Both the position numbers and the translations under genes were made by a program. From Lojkania enalia (Eukaryota; Ascomycota; Dothideomycetes; Pleosporales), in assembly GCA_010094045.1 (NCBI GenBank), contig ML986581.1, positions 1 to 64,000 of the forward strand: DNA of 64,000 nt. Direction: 5' to 3'. The notes below the pieces were generated by a model. It was not told the origin of the DNA. It ran no database searches and worked only from the letters and a program-made list of their open reading frames with translations. How positions within the stretch are numbered: the stretch's first letter is position 1; each line of letters opens with the position of its first letter. Positions 35,239 through 46,754 of the stretch are shown here, piece by piece.

Positions 35239-35800
35239 CTACAGCGGATCTAAACCCGGGACAAAAAGGCCTTCTTGGGCACCAAATGCACGGCCAGTTT
35301 CGGTTTGCCCATAGAATTGACACACATCTATTGCTTTGATCAGGGCATCACCCGCGGTCTGAGAGAGTGAGCCACCCATAGCCAGAAGAAACTTAAGTGC
35401 TTTACATTTATTCAGGCGTCCTGGCTCCTGAACAAGCTGCTACGCGGCTACAGGAGAGAAGAAGATTGATTCCAATTGAAATGCTCCATTATCTCGCTCA
35501 CCAAATGGCCCATCGCCGGTTGGGTAGGTGGGCTGATAGCGAGCGTGGCATTGGAGTAACATATGGGTAGCATGACCACTGACGATAATCCCCTAAGATT
35601 GTGTCCCAGAAAGGTCGAGAAAATGTGTTCTTTGCGTGGGGAGTCCCACAGCAACCAATTTTGTCTGGCAAGCCCCGCGACTATAGAGAGATTGCAGTCA
35701 TTATTGCCAATAGTAAATATGCCATGGTTCATCTGAATGGGCCGGGACGAGCCAGTAGAACAGAAAGAGTGGAGGATCGGAATTGGGTCCCATTTAGCAT
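35239..35800 (-). pseudogene. Adenylation-domain (NRPS-like/AMP-binding) relic
   Basis: Fragment of an adenylate-forming domain of the type found in NRPS-like reductases. Reading the minus strand from 35800, a core A3-like motif appears (PIPILHSFCSTGSSRP), then an open stretch to a stop at 35448. After a one-base frame change the reading continues from about 35437 with AMGGSLSQTAGDAL and the A5-like motif QFYGQTETG, and stops at 35239. The upstream and downstream parts of the domain, and any carrier or reductase domain, are missing. One nonsense codon, one frameshift and loss of both ends make a pseudogene. Confidence 0.7.
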
Positions 35801-36427
35801 CTTCATATGACTATTGGTATAGATAGTGTGGAGTACTAGGTGGTACAAGCGTCTCTACCTAATAAATCGGATGGATTTTATAAGGTTGTATATGGCACGA
35901 TCCTTATTAAGGACTAGCCCTGATATCATGTGATGCTAGGATAGATAGTATGAATAGCCTTGATCCTCCATAGATATGAATCAACGTATTTCTCCTCATC
36001 TGCCCTGATACTTTACAACAGCCAAGGGGAAAAGAAAAATCATGAGATATCTTGGCTACTGCCAAACATCATAATATAGCAATGCATACCAAGAAGATGC
36101 GTAGGCTCAGTGGGTCCCCTCGCGCTGGCCCATACGGCACAAATACCTTTCCAACTTAGCGGTATACATTCAAGGTAACAATATTTGCAAGAAACCCGCT
36201 CTAGCAATAATAAAATGGCCGTTCTGCGCTTATAATCTCAGAGCGAATCTAGCCGTGTTGGTCGTTGCAGATATGCACCCACCCGTTTCCTTTATAGAGC
36301 ACATCCAATCAAGTCCCGTACTCGACTCACAATACACTATGACACAAGCCATGCAGCGGAAATACGCGCACGACTCTTACTATCACAGCCATGAGGCGTA
36401 GGCACGGAGCATATGATGTGGAGTGGC
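35801..36427. other. AT-rich spacer
   Basis: Stops in all frames; no feature recognised. Confidence 0.5.
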
Positions 36428-36793
36428 CTATGTTCCACCTCTACACGCCTTCTTCCCGCCTCCCCGCCCAATTATGATCATATTAGTAGTCCATTCTCTG
36501 ATAGTGTATTTCCTCGCATCCATAATCAAATCCATGGGGTCTTTCCATCTATAAATCTCAACCGTATATAGAAAGCTCTGTCTCACACGTACGCTCGTTC
36601 TATCGAATGAGTCTTTCGTGAAATGAGCAGTTCTTCGGTCCATACCATGCAAACGTGTCAGAACGATGGGTTGCACGTGCCAACAGTATCGTCCTACATT
36701 TTCACATAATCGTTGAGCAGACTGAAAAGCAAACAATCAGCCGACATAGGTGTACTGCACGCATGAATTGATCTCGAGTGGCTCGAGCTGCAT
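36428..36793 (-). CDS. Candidate small hypothetical protein
   Basis: Possible two-exon gene: 36761-36793 and 36428-36721, with a 39-nt intron whose acceptor is preceded by a pyrimidine-rich stretch (GTTTGCTTTTCAG) and which contains GCTGAT as a possible branch site. Both exons join in phase 0 and give 108 residues from MQLEPLEINSC to KKACRGGT. The protein is basic, without membrane segments or a domain I recognise. The intron is shorter than others in the window, and the surroundings are decayed, so this may be a chance open frame. Confidence 0.22.
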
Positions 36794-37340
36794 GATTGTG
36801 AATAGTGGTGTGAGAAAGAAGAAGATAGATGCTGAGAATGAGTGGGGAAATTCTATTTGGGTGGCGATAAGGTGACTACTTAGTATGACGCGGAGGCACT
36901 TAATGAGAGTGTGATATATTGAGGTGTCCGTGATCTCGCGATGTGCTTAATTGCTAGCCCAATGGAATCATAAATTGACGTACGGGTAAGGGCTGCTAAC
37001 CTAACTAAGTAACCGTCGAGCCTAGCTTCCCCAGCCAATCGTCTGTTCACATTAAAAATACTTGCAACACTCATTTCGAGCTAGTATTCATCATGTATTA
37101 ATGACATAATTGAGTCTGTAGCTGGCTGGTGTCGAATTTTAAAGCTCCTGGTCAGGTAGAGAGCCAGGCGCAAAATTTCCAAATTGCAAGCCGCCACTAG
37201 ATAGAGTGACCTTAACTATGTGCTCACTACGATTTCCAATCCTTAGTGCTAGTTTCGCAGCCTTCTAGGCTATTTAAAAGATGCCACAATAACTTCTCCC
37301 CATTCCCAATCCGTCCAGGGAATTCTCATTGTCATCCACA
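36794..37340. other. Spacer
   Basis: No gene or repeat identified between the candidate small gene and the esterase 3' end. Confidence 0.45.
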
Positions 37341-38471
37341 CTACTTCCTAACAGACTTGAGCCACTCGCCGGCCCTCTCCGCCGCCCTCGCCGCCTCCTT
37401 ATCGAAGCCCAGAGCTTTTCCCATCAATAAGATATCATGCGGCGCGTTCGGCGCGATATCCAGTGTCACATTGTTCCCTGCCTCCTTCATAGTATCCACC
37501 CATTCCACATCATCAAAATATAGCAACTCAGCACTCGCTGTATTCACAAATATCGGCACCTCGGTCTTGAATGCCCTCTTCTTGTGCGAGACGTACGGCG
37601 AAGAGAGTGCCGAGGTACCTGCAAGCCCGGCATATGCATCTGCACCCCATTTTGTAAAGGGGTAGGAGAGATAGTCTGTGTTGTAGTTCGGGTTCGTGCG
37701 CGTATATTCGTCGGACGTGTCTGCAGGATTGATCCACGGGGACCACAGTAAGGCCGCGGAAGGGTTGGGGATATTGAGGTCGGTACCGTATTCAACAATG
37801 TAGCGGAGCAGAGAGATGGCGAGGTTGGCGCCAGCCGAGTCGCCGGAAAGGATGATGTTCGAGGGAGAGATCTTGAGCGTATTGAGTAGGTAGAGGTAGG
37901 ATGTCAAGGTATCTTGGAGGGCTGCTGGGAAGGGATTCGAGCCTTTCGAGACAGGAAGCGTGGATAGACGGTACTGAGGCACGAAGACGTGCGTAGCACC
38001 CGTGTGCATGAGAAGCTTCTTCGCAAAGTAGCCGGATGCTGCTGTCCGACCATCGCCAGTGACGAAAGCCCCACCATGAATATGAAGGATGACCGTCACA
38101 GTGCTGAGGTCGGAGGAGATCGTGAGCGGTGCAGGATACCAAGTTCCTCCGATCTTTGCGGGTTTGACGTCCTCATTGCCTCGTACGGGGCCTTGATAAG
38201 AGTCAATTGGCGCGGAATCAATGACAATAAAGCGCTCCTTCTCCGTATCTGGCGTCAGGGGGAGCGGTGTCTTGATGTGAATGGTCGCGATGTGATAGAC
38301 AACTGAAAAGAATACTCGGACGCGGAGTGCTTGTCCAAACGACCACTCGGGATGCTGCCGCCCATAGCTATGCAAGTACTTTAAGAACCAGAAAGGCAGT
38401 CGCGCCAGCTCGAATGCAAAAGCGCCAAGCGCGTAAGCAGTCTTGAAAGGCTGTGTTGCGAGGAGAGCCAT
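37341..38471 (-). CDS. HSL-type alpha/beta hydrolase (esterase/lipase)
   Basis: Carboxylester hydrolase of the hormone-sensitive-lipase family, substrate unknown. Single exon, 376 residues from the ATG at 38471; further upstream the frame has no ATG. The N-terminal 60 residues contain a hydrophobic helix (ALGAFAFELARLPFWFL) that may anchor it to the ER or lipid droplet. The oxyanion motif is HIHGGAFVTGDG and the nucleophile elbow is GDSAGAN. The catalytic acid may lie in SAELLYFDD and the histidine in APNAPHDILL near the C-terminus. Fungal relatives are often called steryl acetyl hydrolases or alpha/beta hydrolase-3 proteins. Neighbours on both sides are relics, so context gives no hint of a pathway. 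Confidence 0.87.
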   Translation of the reverse strand: MALLATQPFKTAYALGAFAFELARLPFWFLKYLHSYGRQHPEWSFGQALRVRVFFSVVYHIATIHIKTPLPLTPDTEKERFIVIDSAPIDSYQGPVRGNEDVKPAKIGGTWYPAPLTISSDLSTVTVILHIHGGAFVTGDGRTAASGYFAKKLLMHTGATHVFVPQYRLSTLPVSKGSNPFPAALQDTLTSYLYLLNTLKISPSNIILSGDSAGANLAISLLRYIVEYGTDLNIPNPSAALLWSPWINPADTSDEYTRTNPNYNTDYLSYPFTKWGADAYAGLAGTSALSSPYVSHKKRAFKTEVPIFVNTASAELLYFDDVEWVDTMKEAGNNVTLDIAPNAPHDILLMGKALGFDKEAARAAERAGEWLKSVRK

Positions 38472-39670
38472 CGTGTTTCCCCTGACCCAGCGTGTCTGTT
38501 GTGCGTGCCAAACGAATAGCAAAAAGGACCCCTCTAGAGAAGGGCAGCATTGGTCTTATAACATACTAATCAAGAGCATCTGGCGCAATTCCTTGGCCAA
38601 TTCGCTTCGAGGAGGCGTCGCTCCCAGTCCTAGCGCTGGAGGTAGAAAAGGAGCACATGCAGATGATTGAGTACGGAGTAGGTGCGGAGATAGTGTGGGG
38701 TTCGGACCGAGGTATCTTGCTTGACGAATCACGTCTCAATTATCACCCTAAGCGAGCCAAGAAAAGTGCACATTCTAATACCTCGAATAAGCTCTAGGCG
38801 ATAGGGTCCTATTGTGTTGTGGTAGTCCCCAGCCAATCTTAGTAGTAGCTATATAACCAAACATTGGGCATCCGTTCAGGACAACCGTCGGCAGGCTAGC
38901 AAAGTATCCTGGAGGTTGATTTGGAATCATTCGCACTTTAGGATTTGCACTCTGTGTTACAATCGCGGCCTAGTGAACGAGAAGACCAATCTTAGCCAAT
39001 AATTTGCAGATGAGGAAAGCCATGCTCAAATGACTCGTGATCTTTGCCATTTACGAACTCAGAGACTATCGAGCTAATTGTGTGATAAGCTGAGCTCATA
39101 TTTCCAGTTGAACCTCAATTATTGACTAGTATGTTCATCTCAAGCGCGTGCTGGGGTTCATGAATATTGAAGTGTACTCTGCGAACACGATGTCCCAGAG
39201 CTAGGTCTTGGGTATCTTATATAAGATGGATAGGTGTAGACGTTTCCTCATTAAATAATGTCAGCGGATTAGCATAATTCACTCTTAAATCTTGTAGTTC
39301 GGCTTCCTCTTTTGAGAAACGCTTCTCAAAAGGAATTTTAGCTTCAAGTAGAGCCAAATGATCTAATGCGAGCATAGGATATATTAGATACCAACATTAT
39401 TGTGGCACGCGAAGCTAGACACAGCTTAAGTTAACAGAAGGTGATTTGCATTTCGCAAACAAAGCTAAAAATAATACGCTATAGCTTCTACGTGAACAAC
39501 TCGAGTCCACTGGGAGCACTCTTTTGGAAAAGACTCTCAGGGTCGTGCTTCTTACTCATATGCTGCAACATCTTTTTGCTTTCCCATCCATAAGAAAATA
39601 TCGGATCCTGAAACTAGGATGCATAGCTCATTGTCATGGGGATTTTCGGCTAGTCTGCCGAGCTGTATCA
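38472..39670. other. Spacer with esterase promoter
   Basis: About 1.2 kb without recognisable genes. The left end carries the esterase promoter. A small inverted repeat, TTTTGAGAAACGCTTCTCAAAA, lies near 39310-39332. Confidence 0.5.
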
Positions 39671-39734
39671 GATATCGACGTACGATATCACGGTCGATAT
39701 CACGCCGGATATCACGCTGGATATCAGCTGATAT
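39671..39734 (+). repeat. 12-bp GATATC tandem repeat ending in a palindrome
   Basis: Units are GATATCGACGTAC (13 nt), GATATCACGGTC, GATATCACGCCG, GATATCACGCTG and GATATCAGCTGATAT. Each starts with the palindrome GATATC, and the last contains the perfect 14-nt palindrome ATATCAGCTGATAT at 39721-39734. A weak open frame crosses it (39524-40060), with no ATG at its start and no known domain. Confidence 0.85.
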
Positions 39735-39793
39735 ACCCCTTTTTCATGTACATAAATATGGCCCGCTGGCCATCTTCAATCAACCAGTTCAGC

Positions 39794-39835
39794 TCCTCAT
39801 CTCCCTCCCTGAGACAAGATTCGCCTCTCACCACA
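39794..39835 (+). repeat. 42-bp exact repeat, copy 2
   Basis: Identical to bases 1-42 of the window and in the same orientation. Sequence diverges abruptly at the right end. It sits in non-coding or decayed DNA next to the GATATC repeat. Confidence 0.85.
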
Positions 39836-40428
39836 CTCATTAATTTGAACGGTACAGCGGTGCCTCTGTCGGCGAAGTCCGTTGAATATACCCCGGCGCG
39901 CCTCTCATGGTTTGGGCCATCTTCTCATCGCCTCCTTTACTATTCCAACATGTCAGGAGGACAGAGACGAGAAGGCCAGCTACAGGATCTAGGTCAGAAG
40001 AGTTCCCATCTTGAGAGGTTGACCTCTTTCGGCAAGAGACCGTATATGGCTGCTAAGTGAGCGAGTATATGAGGCATTCGGCAATAATAATAGCCCCAAT
40101 AGATGACGTGTAGATTTCATATGTTTCTTTCGTGGTCGTAGCTTCGCCTCTCACTGTTATGTTCCTGTAAGAACGCCTGCGCCTTAATTGACGCTGCTCA
40201 TAGTTACGATGGCGAAGAATACATATCTCTTCTGATGCATGGCATCTAAAGCTTGCTCCGAGGCCGCCTTCTTCAGGCTCATCACTCGCATGAAGTTCGC
40301 CGCATCAATCTACGGCGTAACTGACACAAATGGTTTCTAAACGGCAGGTTTCTCGATAGTTCGTGTATTGTAAACTTGGTTCTAGCACATCGCCTGCGGA
40401 CCGAACTGAGCCATAGACCCTGCGCTAA
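39836..40428. other. Decayed DNA
   Basis: No intact gene. The right part may hold the worn C-terminal end of the FAD-oxidase relic that follows on the minus strand, but I could not align it with confidence. Confidence 0.35.
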
Positions 40429-41100
40429 TCATGACATGTATTTGCTCGGGCCCATCTGGCTCCTAAATATCGGGGACGAGAGCATGCATTTGGCTCGGGA
40501 AGCTATGACTGAAGTATTATATGCTGCATCCCCAAAATGGACCCTGCGGAAACATCTGGAGATTAACCTGGTGATGATATCGAAGTTATTACTACCACCT
40601 CTCAGGGCGAACCAGAGTTCGCTCTTTTCACTAGCACTGGCGTTGGCGCTTTCGCAGGACACCAATACTATCCCGTAGTTGAGGACGTTATCGCTCACGA
40701 AGTCTTCCCGAAATTAAAAGGAGGAGAGGTCGCCTAGGCTGTATCAGCGCGAGTATTCTTCTATATAATATCAGTAATGTACCTTAGAGTGCTAGCCTGC
40801 CTATCCCAACTTTCGAACTGCGATTCCCAGACTGAAGTCCAGTTCCATTCAGTGCATTATAAGTTGCATCCTACTTGCCCCGGACCTAATACTTACGGGT
40901 CCCTCCTTCACTTCAACCACACTTATTAGTTCCAAATTAAGAATAATACCTGGTCTTTCGCTGTTTGCGCAATACGGAAGGGAGTTTTAGCCTCGACTAC
41001 GAATCGCGAACGTAAACTTGCCGTCTTCCGTGAACGATTTAAGAAGTTGCACAAACTTCGCAACTTCTTCTTTCATGGCGGGTTGGAAAATGGTGGCAGA
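40429..41100 (-). pseudogene. PCMH-type FAD-oxidase relic
   Basis: Decayed gene of the same broad family as the intact oxidase at 28.6 kb. Reading the minus strand, about 41097-40988 encodes SATIFQPAMKEEVAKFVQLL and then TFAIRSRG, which matches the family's start of the FAD domain, where IRSGGH is expected. After stops and frame changes, about 40740-40600 gives DNVLNYGIVL, ELWFALRGGSNNF and DIITR, the usual DNVxNYEVV and LFWALKGGSNNFGIVTR blocks. The FAD-histidine motif is broken and stop codons fall between blocks. The C-terminal half is not recognisable. Confidence 0.75.
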
Positions 41101-42685
41101 CGCAATTTTACTCTCTTGGGCCGCCAGACATGTCGAATCTTGACATTCGAATTCCTCGGACCCGCAGAGGAGGATTTGGGATACCGGAAAATTTGCTGGA
41201 GGACTTCAAGGGCAGACATTTTGGGGGAGTAATATGAGTAGATAATGTTAGGAGGCAAGGTAGGTAAAGTATTAAGATAGAAAGGCTTTGGTAATAAGCG
41301 CTTTCGATTGCTTGGTTCGCCATCATACTAGAGGGGAGCCACGACACTAGGTAAATTTTGAATACCGGGAAGACTTCAATAATGGGTCCAGTCGGCCTTT
41401 AGATTAAGGCCCCTTAAATAGAATCGAAAGTCAATATAGCTCCGCTTGCAACACAGGGCTAAATGCAAGAGTGACGTAAGTACCTGCTTGTTGGCATGTT
41501 TTGAATGATTTGCACTCATATATCTCCCTGCCAGTACTACACCGCAACTGCTACGGCATGGTGTACGTACCTACCGGCCAAAAAATTTTCACGATTTTCC
41601 AACCTATAGTAGCCTAGCTGGTCGCAATCATATCTCCTATCCTCTCCTTGTTTGCCCAAATAATTCACCCTCTTTTTTACGCTCACACCCTCGTCGTGAA
41701 GATATGAAATGAGCTGAAAAGGTCGATAAAAATTGCTACTGCTGCCGAGGCACAAAATGCGTCATGAGCAAAAGATGTCGCGCGGTCCACGCTTCTAGGG
41801 CATATCCGTAGCCCTCTGTCTTCTTGCCTTCATTTCCGCCCTCGACGTGACAATCATAACGATAGCACTTCCCAAATATCACGGCCAACATTGAGAGTGC
41901 CGAACAAGAGTATATCTGGATAGAGCCCTTATTTGTAGTTGCCTTGTGCGTCAACTGGCCAGCCGGCTGATAACTTCAGTTGACGGATCTCTCTCATAGC
42001 AACTCCACTATCAGGAGATCCAATGAGATATTGCACGGAGTTTAATAATAACGTAACAGCGGAATTAAAACTACTCAGAATAGTTATGGGTCGATTAGCA
42101 TGAAACAGAGGAATCTTGAACATGTTTTTAAGCAGGGAAGTGAGAGCATAATATCGCCGACGTGTCACAATTCACTCACAGCCAAGCCAACAAGAAGATT
42201 CATACCAAATGCTTTCCAGCTACCTGCCTAGCTAGATCAAATGGAATAGGGATCCGCCGTTCATTGCTCCGCGTATTGCGAGTGCTTTGGACGCTTTGAA
42301 ACGAAATGAAATAGCTGAATTCAGTCAGAGCCAGCTTCAGCAATCCAACTTGAAAAGAGACACCAGGAAACACGGGGCGATGAAGACAGCTCTGCCGAAG
42401 CGAAAGTTCGACGCTCCATGCTCCGAGTATCCAGCAAGACTAAAAAGGAAATCTGACCACTGATGCAAGGCTGAAAAAGTTGACAACTGCAAACAAACAA
42501 GTAGGCAACTGAGCCAACATTAATGCCTATTGTTTTCATAAAGCCTCCTCAACTATGATATGAAAGGATAATGCCGACCTCAGCGATGAGAGCGTTCATA
42601 GAACGTAATATCGGCAATCTCATCAGAGAGGGGAGTCGACGTGGGACCAAACGAAGAAGAGAATGCTACATTCATCGTGTCGCCA
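41101..42685. other. Gene-poor AT-rich spacer
   Basis: About 1.6 kb with many stops in all frames. The short open frames at 41537-42539 show no motif. The right end is the 3' region of the dynamin gene. Confidence 0.5.
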
Positions 42686-45492
42686 TTAGCGGAAACGAGA
42701 ATCGCGACCATTCTCGTATTTGGCCTCAAGCTCGCTGAGGCACTGCTGTCCTTTGACTAACGCCTCTTTCTTTTTGATCAGTTGCTTTCGTTCTCCTTCT
42801 CGGCTAGATTTCTCGACTAGGAGACTAATGCAATTTTCATAGCCTACTTGAAGATCAGTACATTGGCGGGCCAATATGATTTCAAGGAACGTACCTTTTG
42901 GACCCCCAATCTGTAGTCCAGAGACCAGCTCGCCATAGAGATCATCGCGTAAGGCCTTGAAGAACTTGCACTGAATCCTCATACAAACAGAATCGTGGAA
43001 GCGACGAGATGCAATGACGTAGTTAGAGGTTATTTTCGACACCACACCCATCTCATATGCGTACGGCTCCTTAGATAGAAGCCCACGCAGCCGCTCATCT
43101 TTCTGGACTTTCGAATCGCGCTCGCTATTTGTCGTCTCCTTCCCGTTCACTCTGTCGTACTCGTCAAAGTAAGTCTTCTTTCGAGCGTTAAAGCGAGCCT
43201 GCTTATAGTAATCTTGGATAATGGACTGCTCGTGGGCAAGAACAGGTTTATGAAAGATATATGGGCCCTCAAGTTCGTCTTTGAGAGCTTCTGAGGCCAT
43301 AGTATGTTTCTGTTCACTCAAATGGTTGCTAAGAACCTCATTGACGACCTTCCATGCTGCGCCGTAGAGTTCGGCATCAATCCATTGGTGAAAATTTTCG
43401 TGAAAGACCCTTTCTATCTTCCGGTATAGTGCAAGCTTTAGTTCGCTAAAGAATAGATTCATCGGCAAATGCCATTGCTCAATTGTCTCAAGCATCATCT
43501 TGTCGAGAACTTTTGGTTGTAATTGATCCGGAAATTTAGATTTTGAAGTTTGCTTTAGGCGGGAAACGACATCGTCCAACTTGAATATTTTGCGCAATGC
43601 AGAGAAATCGAATTTCGATTTCAATTGGGAGGCTCCATTCTCTGAGTCCCTCTTCAGTGTCTTTGAAATCTTTTTGGTCGGTGACATGTCTGGAGTACTT
43701 TGGTCCAATCTTCTCTTCTTGCTAGGGGTGGGAAGGTCCGTCGACTTTAGGACATCATCATCGGCATCGGCATCGGAGTCAGAGTCGTCAATAAGGATAT
43801 AATCATCTACGCTCTTACCGCTTGACTTTGAGGTGTAAATGTCTGTGTCTCGGCTACCGCTCGTGCCCAGCCGTGGTTTCATACTCTGGAGTGCGTCTGC
43901 GAAGCACTGTTGGAGCAACTCCCAGTCGTTCAACCAGTTGCAATGCTTATGGTCGCCCTCCATTTCTAGTTCAACGTTGCGGGTAAAACCACGGAGAATG
44001 TCCGTCACGATGTGGACAGCATTGTGCGTAGGGGGCTCGGGAATTTGTTTCAGTCTTCCCTCGACCTCAACCAAGCGGAGAGTGAGTTGCTCGCGTATAG
44101 TTGGCAGAGCTCGCAGAATTTGTGCTGCAAGCCTCTTAGACAAGTATGCCTGGAGATTCTGCGTTCCAAATCGGTCTCCATGATCGCAAAAAGTTGTCGA
44201 CCATAGAGGAGTGTGCTCGAAGAAATTTCGTTCCTGTAGGCGCGCGTCTTGATGAGTAAGACCATTGTCGATGTCATTCTGGGCGAGATTTTTGACGACA
44301 AAGTATCCATGGCCTAGTTGGTATTTCTTCCCATCAAGGATATTGCGCAAAGTGTCTTCTCTGCTTCCCGATGGAAGACAGTCCGGCTTTGTCAAAACTC
44401 CAACACAGCGATCTTCAGCATTCACTCGACGAGCAATTTTAGCCGCGTGAGAATTGGAAATGTCATTCGACAGAGAACAAGTAAGAAGAATGAGAGCATC
44501 TGGGTCTCTCACATACCCCGTTACTAAATCTTCCACAAAATCCACAAGAAATTGCTTGCGGGTATCCTCTGCCTGGCCAATGACTCCGGGTAAGTCGTAG
44601 AAGCTCAAATTAGGAAGTCCTGGCTGCGAAATGGATATGCAAACGAGGTTCGGGCTGAACTCCGCTTCGCACTGAGGGTATAGGTCCTCCAATTTACCGT
44701 CCAGAAAGAGTTTCATGTCCTTGACATCGCTCAACACCGCTAGTTGAGCGCGTGCAATCATCTCCTCGAGCTCCTCGGGAGAAGAGGTGGAGCTAAATTC
44801 GGACTCAGAGGGTGTCTCTAGCTCCTTCCAGCCAGTAAATCCCTTCTTACTTCCTTTGCCCGCGTTCCTATCGAGACTGAAACCCGTCCTAATGTAGACG
44901 CGTGCGTGCCATTTAGAGCCTGGATTTTCAGTCGACTCCATCTTAATAAAGAGTGGGCACCGTGTGCATGTATCGGTCGATCGTGGCGTCTTAATACCGG
45001 AGATTGCCTCTATGACAGAGGACTTTCCTGCAGACTGTTCGCCTAAAGCCAGACATGTCAGTGCAAGAGTGAACGCAAGAGAATCGGGATGGGCTTTACC
45101 TAAGACCAGACATTTCGGGAGGGGAATTCGAAATTTTTGCAGTCCAAGTCCCTCAAGCCTGCTAATCGTCTCAATGGCCTCTTTGACGTGTTGGCCTAAC
45201 GGTTCAACTTCAGTCTTGGCAGTTTCATCCGATCCGTGGCGGCTATCTATTGATGAAAATTTAGACCAGACTTTACACGTAGGTTTGATTGCCAACCTGT
45301 GTCCTCGAGGGTGCTTGACAGAGAAACATCGCTCTGGGCTTGCGGCGGCGTCGCGTAGTGAGAGGGCTCAGCGACAACGTTGATATCATCATCCATAGCT
45401 GATGAGCTACAGTCTGCAGCCGATTTTTGGCTGCAAGTCTCTCCTTTGCCGAACGCAGCTTTTCTGTATGACGATCGCGTTGCACCAGGCAT
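42686..45492 (-). CDS. Dynamin-like GTPase with SUMO-interaction-like motif
   Basis: Large GTPase of the dynamin superfamily, expected to act on membranes. Proposed exons: 45297-45492, 45100-45246, 42895-45042 and 42686-42846, totalling 883 residues. The introns at 45043-45099 and 42847-42894 are themselves free of stops but have good splice sites; removing the first restores CLVLGEQSAGKSS, the P-loop of the family, near residue 115. DLPGVIGQ (G3) lies near 262 and TKPDCL (G4) near 332. A middle insertion near 525-560 carries YILIDDSDSDADADDD, a hydrophobic core followed by acids as in SUMO-interaction motifs, then PSKKRRLD, like a nuclear signal. A stalk and a GTPase-effector-like C-terminus (KKKEALVKGQQCL) follow. 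No PH domain or transmembrane segment is seen. The start at 45492 is likely; a later Met (MDDDINV) is possible. Confidence 0.85.
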
Positions 45493-46754
45493 ATTAGCAG
45501 GCGAGGCGATGAAGATGCGGGAAGTAAGGACAGAGTTGAGTAGGTGAGAGAGGGAGGAGAGAGGAAGTACGGGGCAAAGTGAGTACAGGTGAAAGAAGGT
45601 GGTCAAACCGAGAGCCTTGGCAAAAGCAGCTAGAATAGTGATCAACAACACCGAGAAACTGATAGTAGAAATGGAACAGATGTAAGGCATGTTTATGCGG
45701 GCAGGCGGCCTCCGTCTTATATTAACGGTTTGACTACTGTCTTCTCCTAACCGCAGCATCTCGAGCATTCAGTATATCAGCGACAGGACCGGGAATCCGT
45801 ACAACTAGGTAGGTCCGAAGAATGCCCTCTTGCTAATGAATACTCCAGACAATATAGCCATCACGGGTATGTATTGTGAATCCGCACAATACTTGGCAGC
45901 GCCGTGAGCGAGTGAGTGATCTACATTATCATGCGGTGATAAGAGGGGAATTAGTCATACCTGCATGCACGTGGGACTTGAGGACGTGAAGAAAATGATA
46001 GCAATCTCGGGGAGAACAGGAAAATAGAGGCAATTGGAGGTTAGATATGCCAAGACCATTAAACTAGTAATGACCGTACTTAGTGTTTGCTTAGCCACTT
46101 CGTGCAAGAATTCAACGCGCCCTTATTTTCGTACGTGAGCCAAACGACTGCCTAATGGTGGCTGCAGCCATGTTCCACGTTAATTGTTCTTCGCTACGAA
46201 CGTGTCGCCCATTTCTCAATGGGAGAGTGAGAACGCGAAAGCCGACTTGTCACATCTAGTGAGAGCGACATACGCTCAATCAGCGCAAATGAGATGTGCA
46301 CGAGGCGTTTCAGGCTGTACCGTTTATGAGCCTATAAAGATTACGTATTCCGGTTCCATTTATCTATGATGACAGTCCGATTTCGTATTGGTGTTGACAC
46401 TAATGATTTGCAAGTCGAAGCCATACTTGGGTAGATGCCGGACTTTTCAAGAATATGCAGGCTTTATACTACTCGGCGGAAAATATATAAGGGATTGTAA
46501 ACCAAGATGTGCGATGCATGAAAGGCGACGATTGGGATATCGGATCTAGCCGGGTGGATCCATCGAATGTTCTGTAGTCACGTGATATGTAGATCGCCGA
46601 CGCAGGCAGGGGTCAAGAAAAAGTTCGATCCGCATCATCGCATCCATCACGACATTAACTACAGTAACCACACAGCATTTTGCAGTCGCTCTCCTTCTCG
46701 CTCTCTCATCCACCCGTTCGTGGTTTTTGCCTCTAATACACTCAATCGTCAAAA
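45493..46754. promoter_or_regulatory. Divergent promoter region, dynamin / TIM17
   Basis: A 1.26-kb spacer between outward-facing genes. The part next to the dynamin gene stays open upstream of its ATG, as far as 45768, with a hydrophobic reading; this is probably leader. No other feature is clear. Confidence 0.4.

Noticed and set aside
39524..40060. 178-codon plus-strand open frame
   Set aside because: No ATG near its start, crosses the GATATC tandem repeat and the 42-bp repeat, and has no recognisable domain; treated as decayed DNA.
45043..45099. An 18- to 19-residue insertion just before the dynamin P-loop
   Set aside because: It is a 57-nt in-frame intron with GTAAAG donor and TTTAG acceptor; removing it restores LGEQSAGKSS.
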